Assembly (NCBI GenBank): GCA_033030425.1 | Contig: JAUFSD010000007.1 | Coordinates: 496,001-560,000 of the forward strand | DNA from: Verpa conica | Lineage: Eukaryota; Ascomycota; Pezizomycetes; Pezizales; Morchellaceae | Direction of reading: 5' to 3' | Length of the DNA stretch: 64,000 bases | In this document: positions 11,817 to 23,230 of the stretch, piece by piece | Position numbering within the stretch: position 1 is the stretch's first letter | Layout of the letters: every line of letters starts with the position of its first letter | Made by a program: the position numbers and the translations under genes | Notes under the pieces: model-generated | Seen by the model: only the letters and a program-made list of their open reading frames with translations | Databases searched by the model: none | Told to the model about the DNA's origin: nothing

Positions 11817-13625
11817 TCATATTTCTGCAATAAGTTCATGGACCCTTTCTAGATCCATATCTTCTGTAGAAGCGTGATGTAGTTTTGATATCGAGCAACC
11901 GCTGGTAACAAGAATCTTCAGCTCCCTTGGGCGCTGCAGCAGGTTCACCAAGTTCTCGAATACCCTATCAAATCGTTCTTCTCCCCCTCGTGCAAATTTA
12001 CACTCATCTAATCGGTCTATTATCCAAGTAACACGGGTATCTGTAGGAATGAGATTCGATGCTAAATTCCATAATTGGCTCAGCGTCAGCTCGGTATCTG
12101 GACTCCGGAACTCTTCTAGATCCTTTCGATTTCGTAGTAGCTGTGGTCTCCAGGAAAGTATTTGGTAGATGAAATGCTTTAAAAGAAGTTTGACTGTTGC
12201 TGATGGATGAGATCCGTGTATACAAGAGGAGTATATTATAAGTTGGTCTGTTTCTAGCCGTAAAGTTTCATAGCGCTCCAAAGCAAAGTGAGACAACCAC
12301 ATTGGAGGTACTGTACTACCTGGGAGTCGTAAAAGCCAGATGATCTTATGAGACCATTGCTTGATGACGTCTCGATCTCTGAGTCGCATACAATATTGGA
12401 TCTCGGAGGTTTTGCGAGGTATGGCTGAAAGAACGTTCTTGACACTCTGGTATTGCAGGTTTTGATCATAGTCTTTGTCGGCAAAGATGTGTTTAATCTT
12501 CTTCAGGTCATCCCTCGCCTGTAATGCCTCGGAATCTAATTTCGTACCTGTGAGATTATGCTAATAATATGCGGGACTAGGGATAGGCTCGAACCTTCTA
12601 GAATACCATTTAGCTTGTCAACTCGAGAGATGGTTTTGTCCAAATTTCTGGCAATATTTCCAACTCTGCTTTCGACAGCACTAACAGTGGCTTGGACATT
12701 ATTGATTGTCGCTCGTACATCACGTATCTCAGCGGCCAGTGCGGCAGTGCCTTCGTCCTTGATTGTTTGAGAGAGTGCAGCTATATCATCCACAACTGGC
12801 TGGATTGATATCTCAACTGGGTTTGAAAGTGCAGATAATACTCTCCCTGAAAAGCACGGATGTATGTTAGTAAAAGGGGTGAGGGCTAATAAAAGGCCAT
12901 GACTTACTCCATCCAGAGCGTTTGTAATATATGTATGCCATTTTTAGAAACTCCATGACCTTAGCGTATAGGTTTGCTACGCATTCTTGCATTCGTCGAG
13001 TTGGATAGAGCATACAGTATAAGTCGAGACGTGGGAGCGATTGCGATATCTTCCGGATGCTCTATACATGTTCACATTAGCTATACATTTACTAATACCT
13101 CATTATAGGGCCCTTACTACATCCAAAGCTTGCTCTTTCTTGTGTTTGTTTACAATTACCTGAGCGGTTTGGGTTAGTTGTGTTTTAAAGATATTGAATC
13201 AGTGCTCCAAACCGTGACGACAATTCCGATTGTCCCCCAAGCAATACCCCCAAATTCAGGACTGACTGATTTTAGGGCCTCAACGGTTGACTTGTAATTT
13301 TCAGCAAGTTGTGACCAGTCCGATATTGTGCTTTGTATAGCATCTCTTGTTTTTGCGCCCTTTTTTCCTTTCCATTTCTCTTGGGCCTTGTCGGCAATCG
13401 AGACAAAATCCTCGATATTAGCAGTCCTTTCAAGAATATCTTTTTCCTCGGAGGAGAGTTTCGCGGCCCGTAGAAATTCATCTTTACTATCGCGAACTCT
13501 ATCTGCAGCCCCTACTAAACTACATGTACCCCAGTGTTGATTTAGCCATGTCGTTGCGTCGTGGCACTAATTAAGGGTCATAACATAGCTACCTGGTATT
13601 CATCGAATGGTCCTTCTCGTACCAT
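11817..13625 (-). CDS. DUF7708 / STAND-like protein with degenerate P-loop
   Basis: Minus-strand exons read as 13566-13213, 13159-13118, 13061-12908, 12846-12595 and 12547-11817; the joined frame stays open for 511 codons. The N-terminal part (FVSIADKAQEKWKGK, FGGIAWGTIGIVVTV, ISQSLPRLDLYCMLYP, KVMEFLKMAYIYYKRSGW) matches the fungal DUF7708 domain. A predicted coiled coil follows (ATINNVQATVSAVESRVGNI), then a NACHT-like region. The expected Walker A (GxxGxGKS) is replaced by LLRLPGSTVPPMW, with no lysine; Walker B is RVTWIIDRLDEC, and ELKILVTSGC corresponds to the usual KILVTSRP. The protein stops soon after, with no ankyrin, WD or TPR sensor repeats. The start is uncertain: the best model uses the ATG at 13625, directly followed by a 56-nt intron (13622-13567). 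Family members act in fungal self/non-self signalling; without a P-loop this one may be a regulator or decaying. Confidence 0.65.
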
Positions 13626-13630
13626 TTACT

Positions 13631-14497
13631 CCATGGTGTGGGCTGCTGACTTATCTCAGACCCTAAAGGGGGTTCGGGGAGCCTAACGCTTTGGGCTATT
13701 TCTTGGATCTCAATATCGGGGGTTTCCTTCATCGTAGAGAGGTATGTCTGTCACATCAATCTTTAGAGAGATCTCGAGAAAAAGGAGTTGATGGATATAT
13801 GCACACGTCCATTCACAGCCTCGAATATCCCTGTAATACTCTGGATCGCCTAGCTAGCCAGATTGTAAATTCAGCCGCTGCGGGGTACTGGCTTGCAGGG
13901 ATCTCAGGGATTAGTATTCGGGGGCAGAACAACCACAGCGGCTCCTTTCAGGGGCTGAGGTAAAGCATATTGCTTCACGGTATTACAGTTTATCATAGCC
14001 CTCAGATAAACGGGGAGTGAAGAACACAATCTGCACCCGAGAGCTTATCTTGTGATTTCACGAGGGCTTAGATAAAAAGCATCCTGTGAGGGTACCTAAG
14101 TGTGGAGGGATTGAAATTGGAAGGTCTAAAACACTTTTTTAGTAGCTAAAATGTCAATATCCTTCACCGGTACTTAGGGCGAAATTAAATGTTACCAGGT
14201 ACGAAGCCTGATCTGTATCGTGTTACAACAAAGCAGCGGGCAATACTTAATTTCGGTCTAAGTAGATACCCTAGGTATTCTGCCTTCTCGGAACACTCAA
14301 AACACTAAACTAGATCCAATAACTAGATACTCTCTATAGGTACCCTAAATAGATGTCCAAATAACTTTATCTAGGATGTATTCTCGTGCTATAATGTGAT
14401 ATGATCTTACACCATAATTGAGTAGAATTTATGTCCATAATCTAAAGGCCCTTGTACCTAAGGGTCCTGTACTTATAAAACTTTTCTCCGATACCCC
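13631..14497. other. Intergenic region between STAND-like and AAA genes
   Basis: No gene recognised. A plus-strand open frame at 13691-13963 has no family resemblance. The stretch 13970-14110 contains a weak imperfect dyad (GCCCTCAGATAAA versus GAGGGCTTAGATAAA halves) too diverged to name. Confidence 0.5.
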
Positions 14498-17426
14498 CTA
14501 ACGTAAGTTTTGTGCCCTTGCCAATTCATTGCTATGTGCTAAGTAGTGCTGAAACTCGGTAGTGACCTTCGTAACCCGTTCTATATGCTTGTACTCTAGT
14601 CTACCAAATCTGTTTTGTGCCCTCGCAACTGCCTGAGCAGATGTGATAATATTGCGAATTTGTCTTCCGTTAAGCTGTGCGCCCGCCAATTCCTCCTGGA
14701 CATTTGCCTTGATGCCGGTGATGTCCGCATCTTCTTCGTCCAGCTGGTCAAGCCACATATTCCAGATGTTCTCTCTTTGGTGAGGTTGGAGTTCTTCGTA
14801 TTTAATAGCGATGTGAACACGAGACTGGAAGGCTTCATCGAAGGTTTTAACGCGATTTGTTGTGAGGAAAAGAATGCCGTGGTAGTACTCAAGAACACGG
14901 AGAAGTACTAAGTTACTGGTGGTCAGCTTTAATATGCTTTTAATCTCATGTGAATATTTAAGATGAGGCCCTTTACCGGAAACAAGACCGTTTCTTCTTA
15001 AATCAGTTAGGGAACGGCTCTCCAAGAAGACATCGGCTTCGTCGAATAGCAGAATGGCCTATCCAACCTATCAGCATTGTTTGAGAAGCACTTGGTTTTT
15101 AGCGTTAAGATTAATCTAAGCATCTTCCTTACCTGCCAGTGAACTATTTTTCAAGCCGAGTCAGCAGTTAAAAACCAAAATACAGAACTTTGAAACTCAC
15201 CCGCCAAATCAAATATCCTAATAAGGTTTGTCTCAACAATCGCTGGTGACATTCCAACATCACTCATGCTGATAGAGTATAGAGGCTTTCCTGAGAGGAT
15301 TGCAACGCTTTCTAAAATAAATTTTAGCACTTTACTCATACAAGCGGATAGTCTACTACATGGATTTTATACCAGCTGTGAGTGTTTTCCCGACTCCTGG
15401 AATATTATTAGCATATATATCATGGCTTAGAGAATGTTATGACTAGGATACATACCTGGTGGCCCGTGTAGTAAAGCGATCAAACCATTGCCCTTCCCTG
15501 GAACAAGATCATCGAGTCGATTTGGTAGCTTAGTGTGTTGTTCTACCAAATCCCTCAACAGATTTTTTGATCTGGGAGGCAGCTCTAGCTTTTTGAATGC
15601 ATTATCTTTTCCGTCGGTATCCAATGGCTCAACATTCTCAACCAACATTTGTATCCAGACCTTGGTTTTCATGGCAAATCCTACAACACGCGGCGGGCAT
15701 AAAAGCAACTGTTTTTCGGACAAGTGCCGCTTTTCTGGGTTTTTGTTTGTCGGGCTGACCCCGTCGTATTCTTGGCGTCCGTTTATGCAAAAAACACACG
15801 AGCAGGCGTCTGCTGGAGTTGTAGTTTGGCTTCCAACCTTGATGGACTTTCCACCAAACTGAATGAAAGCTTCATAATCTACTCTGGGATTAGAAATCAC
15901 CTAGGATACAGGGTTTCTAGGACGGAATTTACGAACCAACCATGACATAGGAGTTCTCTGAGAGCTTTTATCAGTAAGTTAGTAAGATTATATTCTTGTT
16001 CTGCTGGTTTTTGGAGCTCTATGGAACATACCCTCTCTCTTTTGACTAGTTTGCGATTTAAACTAGAGATTACAGAACCTCCGGCACCGGCAGCCTCTCC
16101 ATTGTTCCCTTCTATACCCTGCTTTATAATCAGCACGGAATATTTCGAAACGAGAGTTAATGAAAGTGCACTACATACAACCATATTTCCCATATCTGTA
16201 AGCATAACATCCTGGCCTTCGTCGATTATAGGGCCATGATATTTGAAGTGCTTTTCCGTGCGTTTGGCAGTGCAGAGCTTTTCAAAAGCTCTGCCCCTAG
16301 CTATGAGGAGCTTCTTCAACTCGACAGTGTCGTCGTCCCCTAAAATTAGGAGCAACAGGAATTAACTTTCTTAGGTTTCTTAATTGTCCTACAAAAATAA
16401 ACATACCCTCTTTGTTCCTGTGCCATTCTAATGGATATGTTAAAAGACTGGAGATAGCCTTTGTACCCTTGAATGAGTCTATATAAAAGCAGACATCTAG
16501 TCGACCAAACTCATTCCCATCATAATCCATAGAGTATGCCCAGATTGTTACTTGCGATTTATCGAGACTGACTAAGTTAACCATAAAGACCTGTGGTTGG
16601 TTCATTATCGGCGTCGCAAAAACAAGACATCCTGGGTAGAATAAGGTCCACAATAGCTCGAATTTAATCATGCCCTTCTCTTGTAGAGTTTTTGCATCAT
16701 TCCTAACTGTTTCTTGTTCTTTCTCCAACTCTTCTAACAGTATGTTGATATCCGTCTTTGTGGCTTCGTCTGCAGTCTCAGCGTACTTTGCCAGCTCGCG
16801 GCGATTATGATATATGGATTCGTACGGCTCTGAAATAACAACCTCGTTTGTCTCGAAGGATATGTAGTCATAGTTTTTTATCACTTTTGCTAACGCTTTT
16901 CGAAGCACATCGGACTCAATGAGGAGTTCGTTCCTCGTTAGGGATTTTCCTTCCGCAGCGTTTTCATAATTTCTGCGCCAGGTAATGGCGTACTCATCTT
17001 TCGATGAAACTTCAGGTTCTGCTCCTCTCTCTTTGACTTCTTTGTCGACAGTATCTCCATTACTGTTGATACGGCGCTCGATGTATCGCGTGCGAGACTT
17101 TTTCTCTACCTCTACAGGCTTTACGATATAGGGCGTTTATTAGCAGGAATCCTACACCATACCTCAAAGGCTCGGATTAAGTCATTGGGTGGAGAAGATG
17201 TGCAAGTATGAAGTACCTTATCGGCAGACTTATTTTCTGCGGATGGAGCAGGTTCTGCTTTTGTTTCCGTACTAGGCGGCGAGGCACCCGATTTCTCCTT
17301 GAGCTCCTTCTCAAGCTTCAAGATTTTCTCCTCCAAAAGTTCTATATAGCGCTGTTCAAGAGTCTTGGTACTCGCTCCAACATCCCCAGTCCCGCTTTCG
17401 GTTGATCCCAGAGTGCTTCCTGTCAT
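14498..17426 (-). CDS. DUF7025-type AAA+ ATPase
   Basis: Nine minus-strand exons: 17426-17163, 17109-16407, 16339-16179, 15900-15456, 15396-15373, 15311-15201, 15143-15133, 15058-14977 and 14907-14498, giving 736 aa in frame. The N-terminus is acidic with a short coiled coil (LEQRYIELLEEKILKLEKEL). The middle is the fungal DUF7025 region (LWTLFYPGCLVFATPI, VTIWAYSMDYDGNEFGRLDV). The C-terminal AAA core is intact: Walker A GPPGVGKT split by an intron, Walker B AILLFDEADVFLESRS, sensor-1 LFLTTNR, second-region arginines FQSRVHIAIKYEEL, and a lid with LNGRQIRNIITSAQAVA. Two exons are tiny (24 and 11 nt), and the intron 16178-15901 is long (278 nt). The family is common in Pezizomycotina, often in several copies, with no settled role; the fold suggests a BCS1/Cdc48-like remodelling ATPase. 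Confidence 0.88.
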
Positions 17427-20089
17427 GTTGTCCTGAGTTCCCTAAACAAATTGTGACAAGGAGTGAGATGTCTAGCTTCCAGTGTGTGTATTGAGCCTTG
17501 CCAATGTTTGTACAGGGCCCTGAACGGAAAACCCGGCGCCCCTTCGTATCTCAAGCCATGTTGTGCGCGGGGGCCGGGAGCGTGATAGATAATTTATGCA
17601 TGTGGCCGGCCCGATTAGAATTTCTCTGACTATTGTATATATGCACAGAATTCTCAAAACACTAAACACATTCTTAATTTATCATCAAAAGGTGGGGTAT
17701 CTACATAGGGATATTGACCTCTAGGTTCATAAGCCTAGATAATATGATAGGAAAAGTGCATCAACACGACTTGTCGAACTAATAGCCGAATATTACATTG
17801 GACTTCCTCTTTGATTAATAATTGAATATATTCCTGGTGCCGAGAACCGTAACTCAGGACTCTAATTCACCCGGTGGAGTCCGCTGTTTATCAAGGATCG
17901 ACGATGTTTCCTCGGCTACGGCGGGGGGTAGGATTTTGACCAGCCGGTAAGGCTTGAGAACAGGGCGACGCGCGCTTTATAGACAGCCTCCGAGTGCACG
18001 AACAGCCTATAGTACCGGCTTCTGGACCTTAAACTTCATATTATGATAGTCCTCAGCCGTGGAGATTTTTACACCTGGTTATAATATTAAGCCTCAACCC
18101 GCCCCGTAGGCCTTTTAATAAGGCCACTGCGTGGTCTAGGCTCTGCCAACGCCAGAAAAGCATGGTAGATCGACGCACTTGAGCAGCTTTAGTAGGTCCT
18201 AGCCACTAATTTAGGTAATCATCGAGACTGATCATAGATCAGTTATCATAATTGACCTGATCGAGGCAATCAACTACATCCGGTTGCTATAAGAACTGAG
18301 GTTTTCAAATTCATTTCATAGGTAATGTTTTTAATCAGATAGACTGATTTTATCTATACCTGCTTCGAGGGATCGAGCCCAAATCCATGGCTTGGTCTAT
18401 GAATATTAAACATACATATGCTGTATATATAGGTTAGTAACCTAAATACATGTATACGCCTCAAAAAAACCCTCAACACTACCTCTCGAGCTCACCAATA
18501 AACAGGACCGGTTAAAGTATGAGTTAGAACACATCAGCCCAAGATATTACCCGCAGCGACATGCCTTCACTTCCTATCATACCGCTTAGTATACTAGATT
18601 GGGAATGTAACTGGCCCGGGTTTTTTTTGAAAGATCGATCTATATATCGTGGAACGTTCTATGCGACCAAGTTTCATCGATCCAGCTCTATCTAGTCTGC
18701 ATCTATATATAGAGAGCATCTAAAACGATTTGTCTAGAGTATTTATAGGGATTGGTCATTCAGAGTCATGAAAGTGACAGCGTATGGTAAGACGTGTATA
18801 GTTTTAAACTCTAGATATATAGTAAAGCTACTTGTCATCACTTTAGAACTAATGTCGTGTTAGACGATTTTAGGGGCTTGGACAATGACTATTGTAGCTG
18901 AATGAAACGGAAAATATAGCTCACTAAGAAGATTACCTAAGTAACTTGAGGGAAGAACATATATTGGAGGAATTTAAATAAAATATATTCTAGTCTCAAA
19001 GACCTCTTTCGTGTACTGCGATGAGGTCCCAAGAAAAATTTGAAACTCAACAAAACTCGATCTACGTGTTACAAAACTTAGGTATATAGAGTTTTGACCT
19101 TTTTCTCATTCCTCCATATATGTAGCTTGATACACAAGAATATGTTTCTACCTAGCTAAAAGCCTTACATCTTGTTGTTGTTTTCGTACGTGTTTCGGGT
19201 GCACTCGTTAATTCTGTTGACCCATTTGCCGAGCGTGATCCACGCCTTCGCCCTAAATGCGCAAGAACGTTAGCTGAATCCAAGTGTAAAACAAAAAAAC
19301 CAAAGGTGGTGATTCAGATACCTAGTTGTTGAGCTGAACTATTAGGTTAATGTGATCGGTAGAACCGCCACTATGCAAGATTATCCAATATGGGAGGTTC
19401 GGTTATCTTGATCTGTCAAAAAAGTTAGATGAAGCTGAAATCAGCCGACTTGAGAAAGTCTCGTTCACCTGATACCTTGACTCAGGCGATATCAATGGGG
19501 GAGGCTTAGCCATATCTCTGTTACAAGAGCTACAACCTTTACCCCAGGTTACAAAGAGCCGCGCTTATGGGCGCCTAAAGGCTTAGGGTCCTTTGAAATG
19601 GTGCGCAGTCTTCAGAATTAAGGTTTATGCAGCCCGGTTGATCGACGTACTCTGCCACGATATAGAGTATATTCGCACTTTTGTCCTAGTTTACCAACAG
19701 AACCCATGGCTGATCGATCGTGACTGTTTCAGGCAGACGCTACGCGCGAACTTACCGGTACCATGGCTCCGTATGATCTTAAGCTACCGGTGCGATTGCG
19801 GGGCAGTGTTAAGGTGCATTTATTTTACGACAGCTGTCATTAGGTCAAGTGGATAATATTTTTACGGTAGGCTAAATTAATAATTTAACATAGGTGTTAG
19901 CAAAACGTAAGTTATTAGCATGATGAATGCCTCAAAAAAAAAAAAGATACTTATGAAAATAAAGCTTTAGAAAAAAATAGACAAAGAATAGAAGGGGGGT
20001 TAAAAAAAGTATGTGCATGAAAAAAAGAATAAACGCGCCCCCCTCAAAACAAATGAAATATTGAAAATCTCTAGAATCCCCGAAAACCC
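17427..20089. other. AT-rich gene-free region
   Basis: About 2.7 kb with stop codons in all frames. A slightly GC-richer stretch at about 17870-18150 and an 87-codon open frame at 19593-19856 have no recognisable product. A-runs at 19930-20030 probably belong to the 3' UTR of the next gene. Confidence 0.5.
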
Positions 20090-21061
20090 TTAACGCCTCT
20101 TCCTATCTAGACGCTTATCGACTGCCCCCATGACTACTTTCAAGATACCATCTGCAGATAATCCCCTCCCTTCATTCATCTTCTTCCAGCTGACTGTGTC
20201 GACCATGTCCCGGATATTCCATTCCTCAACAAGTGAATTATCAAGCTCCTCCAAGCTCTCAGTTGCAGCTTCGTCACTGCCAACTTGAAAGAACTGAACA
20301 CCGACCTGCCTTTCTTTGGCCTTGAGCTTATCAAGTTCCTTAGCGCAGTTAATGATGTTTTTCTCTAGTCGCTGGGGATCCGTCGGCTCGCCATCGGTGA
20401 TGACGATGATATTCATGGGTTTGATACCGCTATTCTGTTTATATGCCTTGAGATATAGATCGAATAGCTCCCCGAGCCGTCTTCCAGTCGGGGTAGCCCC
20501 TGAAGGACGCACAGCTGAAAATATGGAGAGGACCTCGCCTGCAGAGCGGATTTGGGTATGTGCAACAGGGTTGTTTAGGAAGTAGATGTCGACACCATCT
20601 GAATCGTGTGCTGTGCATATGGGCACAATTGCTTCCAACGCAGCAGACGTTTGACGCCAGTTAGCACCGGCCATCGAGCCGCTATCGTCGATTAAGAAGA
20701 CTGTGTCAAATCCAGCAAGAGCGGCATAGTGATCTGCACCCACTACTCTATTATCGCGAAAGGAGAACCGACGCGATACCGAGGGTTCGATAGGAGGTTG
20801 TACGGTCGCTGGATGATACTGGGGGTAATTGACTTGGGGGTTGAGCGGGGGCATTTGTGGGGGATACTGGCCATTCTGGTCCATTGTCATGGCTACATAT
20901 GGAGGTGGTGGTGTTTCTGTTGATGGTGTATGCGAAGACGCTGGTGAAGAGATCATCCCCCGTTGTGATGGTTTCTCGGACATGGTGGTCTGACGCTTCT
21001 GTGAGGATTTGGAGCGCCCGAACCCAGAAAAGATGTTGAATGAACGGTGTTTGAGAGACAT
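20090..21061 (-). CDS. von Willebrand factor A domain protein
   Basis: An intronless 323-aa protein. Residues 1-110 are a basic, Ser/Pro-rich leader with a PPPPY motif at 52-56, a possible WW-domain or Rsp5 ligand. The vWA fold begins about residue 118 (GFDTVFLIDDSGSMAG). The metal-ion-dependent adhesion site is complete: D125xS127xS129, the threonine in PSGATPTGRRL, and the aspartate in NIIVITDGEPTDP. The rest follows the vWA beta/alpha order (VGVQFFQVGSDEAATESLEEL, VDTVSWKKMN). Such stand-alone cytosolic vWA proteins are widespread in filamentous ascomycetes and basidiomycetes; their partners are mostly unknown. No signal peptide or membrane segment is visible. The gene sits alone between two gene-poor stretches. 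Confidence 0.88.
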   Translation of the reverse strand: MSLKHRSFNIFSGFGRSKSSQKRQTTMSEKPSQRGMISSPASSHTPSTETPPPPYVAMTMDQNGQYPPQMPPLNPQVNYPQYHPATVQPPIEPSVSRRFSFRDNRVVGADHYAALAGFDTVFLIDDSGSMAGANWRQTSAALEAIVPICTAHDSDGVDIYFLNNPVAHTQIRSAGEVLSIFSAVRPSGATPTGRRLGELFDLYLKAYKQNSGIKPMNIIVITDGEPTDPQRLEKNIINCAKELDKLKAKERQVGVQFFQVGSDEAATESLEELDNSLVEEWNIRDMVDTVSWKKMNEGRGLSADGILKVVMGAVDKRLDRKRR

Positions 21062-22564
21062 ATCTTTATTCTTGTAGGCACTAGGTTGTTATGAGTACGA
21101 GCTGAGTGTATTTTTACTGATTATAACTTGGGTAGAAAGTGGGGCGGGGCAGGGGGCCCTCCTTTTATATGTATTATACGTTATTTGCCCCCTGTCTTGG
21201 AGTAATCTTGTAATGGATGCAATGCAATGGAGGATCCCGGCTAAGATTGACCGATGCGCCTTGTAACAAGAACGAAATGTGACCCTGAGCACTGAATTCT
21301 TCCCCACAACATCCAAACGCTCAAGAGTTATAGCAGAGTAAGGTATCCTGCTAGGCATACTACAGTTCGGTGCCAGATGTAGGGGCCCAAACAATGAAAA
21401 TGGGATTCATTCAATACATGCAACACCTTTGGGTTTTATGCGCCAATACCTCCTATTGTACGACATGTATGTCCTACCTACTCTCTTAGACATATAATAG
21501 TGTCATTTACATAGGCATTCCTATGCTATGAATGTCTCTACTACTATTCATGGGGCTATGAATCTAACGAGAAACTATTCCCAATACAATCATACGCCCC
21601 TCAATGACCAATAGTAAGCCTAGCTATGTCCACTCTCGACAAAGAACCTCTAGCCGCAAAGTGTAAACTGAAAGGTACCCATACTTGAAGGTTTATTACC
21701 ATAAGAACATAACCCCCAGCCCCACCTAAGCCCTAAATTTCATGTTCTTGTGATAGTTTTTGCTCCGCTGAACACGGCGATGAAGTATTGCTCAGTCATA
21801 TGAATGACTCTCGGTTTCCGCTTGCGGCCAATATACAGTCTCCGGTAGAAATGTGCCGTGCTGACAGCGACTTCCGACTGGCCCCCTTTGTCCTCGGCGA
21901 AGATACTAGGATACTAGCCACAGAGCCCCCTGCTCATAACCTATGTCTCCATAATAATTCGACCTGAGACTGTCATGACATATGAAAAGATCCTAATCTT
22001 ATCACTTATCGGGGCATAGTGACGGACGATTGCCGTGACCTATAATGTAAACGATCACCTGTTTTTTTTGCCAAGACACATAATTTGACGTCATGATTTA
22101 CAAGAAATTCTAGAAGAAGCACGTCACTTCCAACATCTGAGGGTGGAGTTCGCCCCCCTGAAGAGTAGAGTTTTTTCTTGCATTTACATAATGATGTAGC
22201 GTGAATTGTAATGCTTTTGAAAAAAACGCCATCTCCAACAGCCAAAACCGCTCAGAATATGGCTTCCTAGTTGAGGATCAACGGTACTGCCCGATGGCAA
22301 ACCCGGAAATCTCTTCCTGTTCTTGTTAGCTTCGACTAACATGAGCCAAATTTCGTGATTATTCTACAGATAGTAAGAATAACCGCAATTCAAATCCATG
22401 TATCAATCTTTTAGCAAGCATTGCTCGGTTTTTATACGTGTCCTTAAAGTCGATTGAGGCGTTAGCGGACTTGGCCGATGTATTTAGACCTCTCAAAAGC
22501 ACCATTTATCAGGGAGGCAAAGTCTTGCTTCGCAAACCATCTCCGTTCAGAAGCGTGTTAAGCG

Positions 22565-22617
22565 TGTTAAGTCCAGAGCAGAGAAAGAGAGGCTTGGCTT
22601 GAATATTAGGGCTAAAC
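22565..22617 (+). repeat. Dispersed repeat F, copy 1
   Basis: About 50 bp resembling 28275-28330. Shared landmarks in order are GTTAAGTCC, a CAGAG/AAAG block, GGCTTGG and TTAGGGCTAA. An 'AGCGTGTTAA' decamer just upstream is itself duplicated (22551-22570). Alignment was by eye. Confidence 0.5.
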
Positions 22618-22763
22618 AATACTAATAAATTGATACTACATGTATCAACTAGACTCTAACCAATAGAATTCAGTAAAATTACGACTCAATGAAAAGCCTC
22701 CGCCGAGCCGTATTCTATCTGGGTACCACTAGGTGGCGCATGCGCTACTACTTATACAAGGTA

Positions 22764-22885
22764 CTCCCCAGGGTAAGAACCAGAAAACAGGGGGGTCAAT
22801 TCTGTATGTTGTGGCGTCGTGTACAGATATTCTACCATACAAATCGTGACCCCCCTGTTTTCTGGTTCTTACCCCGGTGGATGAG
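22764..22885. mobile_element. MITE-like hairpin element with TA target duplication
   Basis: A perfect 27-bp inverted repeat (22772-22798 and 22847-22873; arm begins GGTAAGAACCAGAAAACAGG) encloses a 48-bp loop. The outer arms continue imperfectly to CTC/GAG ends, and TA lies directly outside both ends (22762-22763, 22886-22887). The size of 122 bp, terminal inverted repeats and TA flanks fit a non-autonomous Tc1/mariner- or pogo-like element. Confidence 0.65.
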
Positions 22886-22994
22886 TACTATCAATGTCTC
22901 CCCTAAGCCTGAAATCATAGCTGAAGTAAAACTATAGGGAGTTTCAAGAGGCTGCATACCGTACCTGCATGCGATGCTATTGCATGTGTCATTA

Positions 22995-23230
22995 CTCGTA
23001 ATTTCATGACGTTTTGAGAATCGACCGGGTCTGCATATGGGTGCATATGGGTGGGAATCCAGTAGATGCTGTTAGAATAACACAACAATGCGTCTTGGCT
23101 ATTTGAATCACAACACAGAGACCAAATGGATTCCTCTGAACCTCTTAAAATGCTTAGGGCTAGGGATATTTAGGTCATATGCACCTATATGCGGACCTAG
23201 TCGATTCTCAAAACGTCATGAAATTACGAG
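22995..23230. mobile_element. MITE with ~55-bp terminal inverted repeats and TA flanks
   Basis: The left end begins CTCGTAATTTCATGACGTTT and the right end is its reverse complement, with about 30 bp perfect and a further 25 bp near-perfect. TA flanks both ends (22993-22994, 23231-23232), as expected for Tc1/mariner-superfamily target duplication. At 236 bp with no coding capacity it must have depended on a transposase elsewhere. The good arm identity suggests fairly recent movement. Confidence 0.78.

Noticed and set aside
17104..17163. Apparent frameshift between the first two AAA exons
   Set aside because: A 53-nt intron (17162-17110) with a GTATGG donor and CTAAT branch site restores the frame, so no mutation is needed.
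19593..19856. 87-codon open frame in the AT-rich region
   Set aside because: It has no recognisable motif and is isolated among stop-rich DNA.
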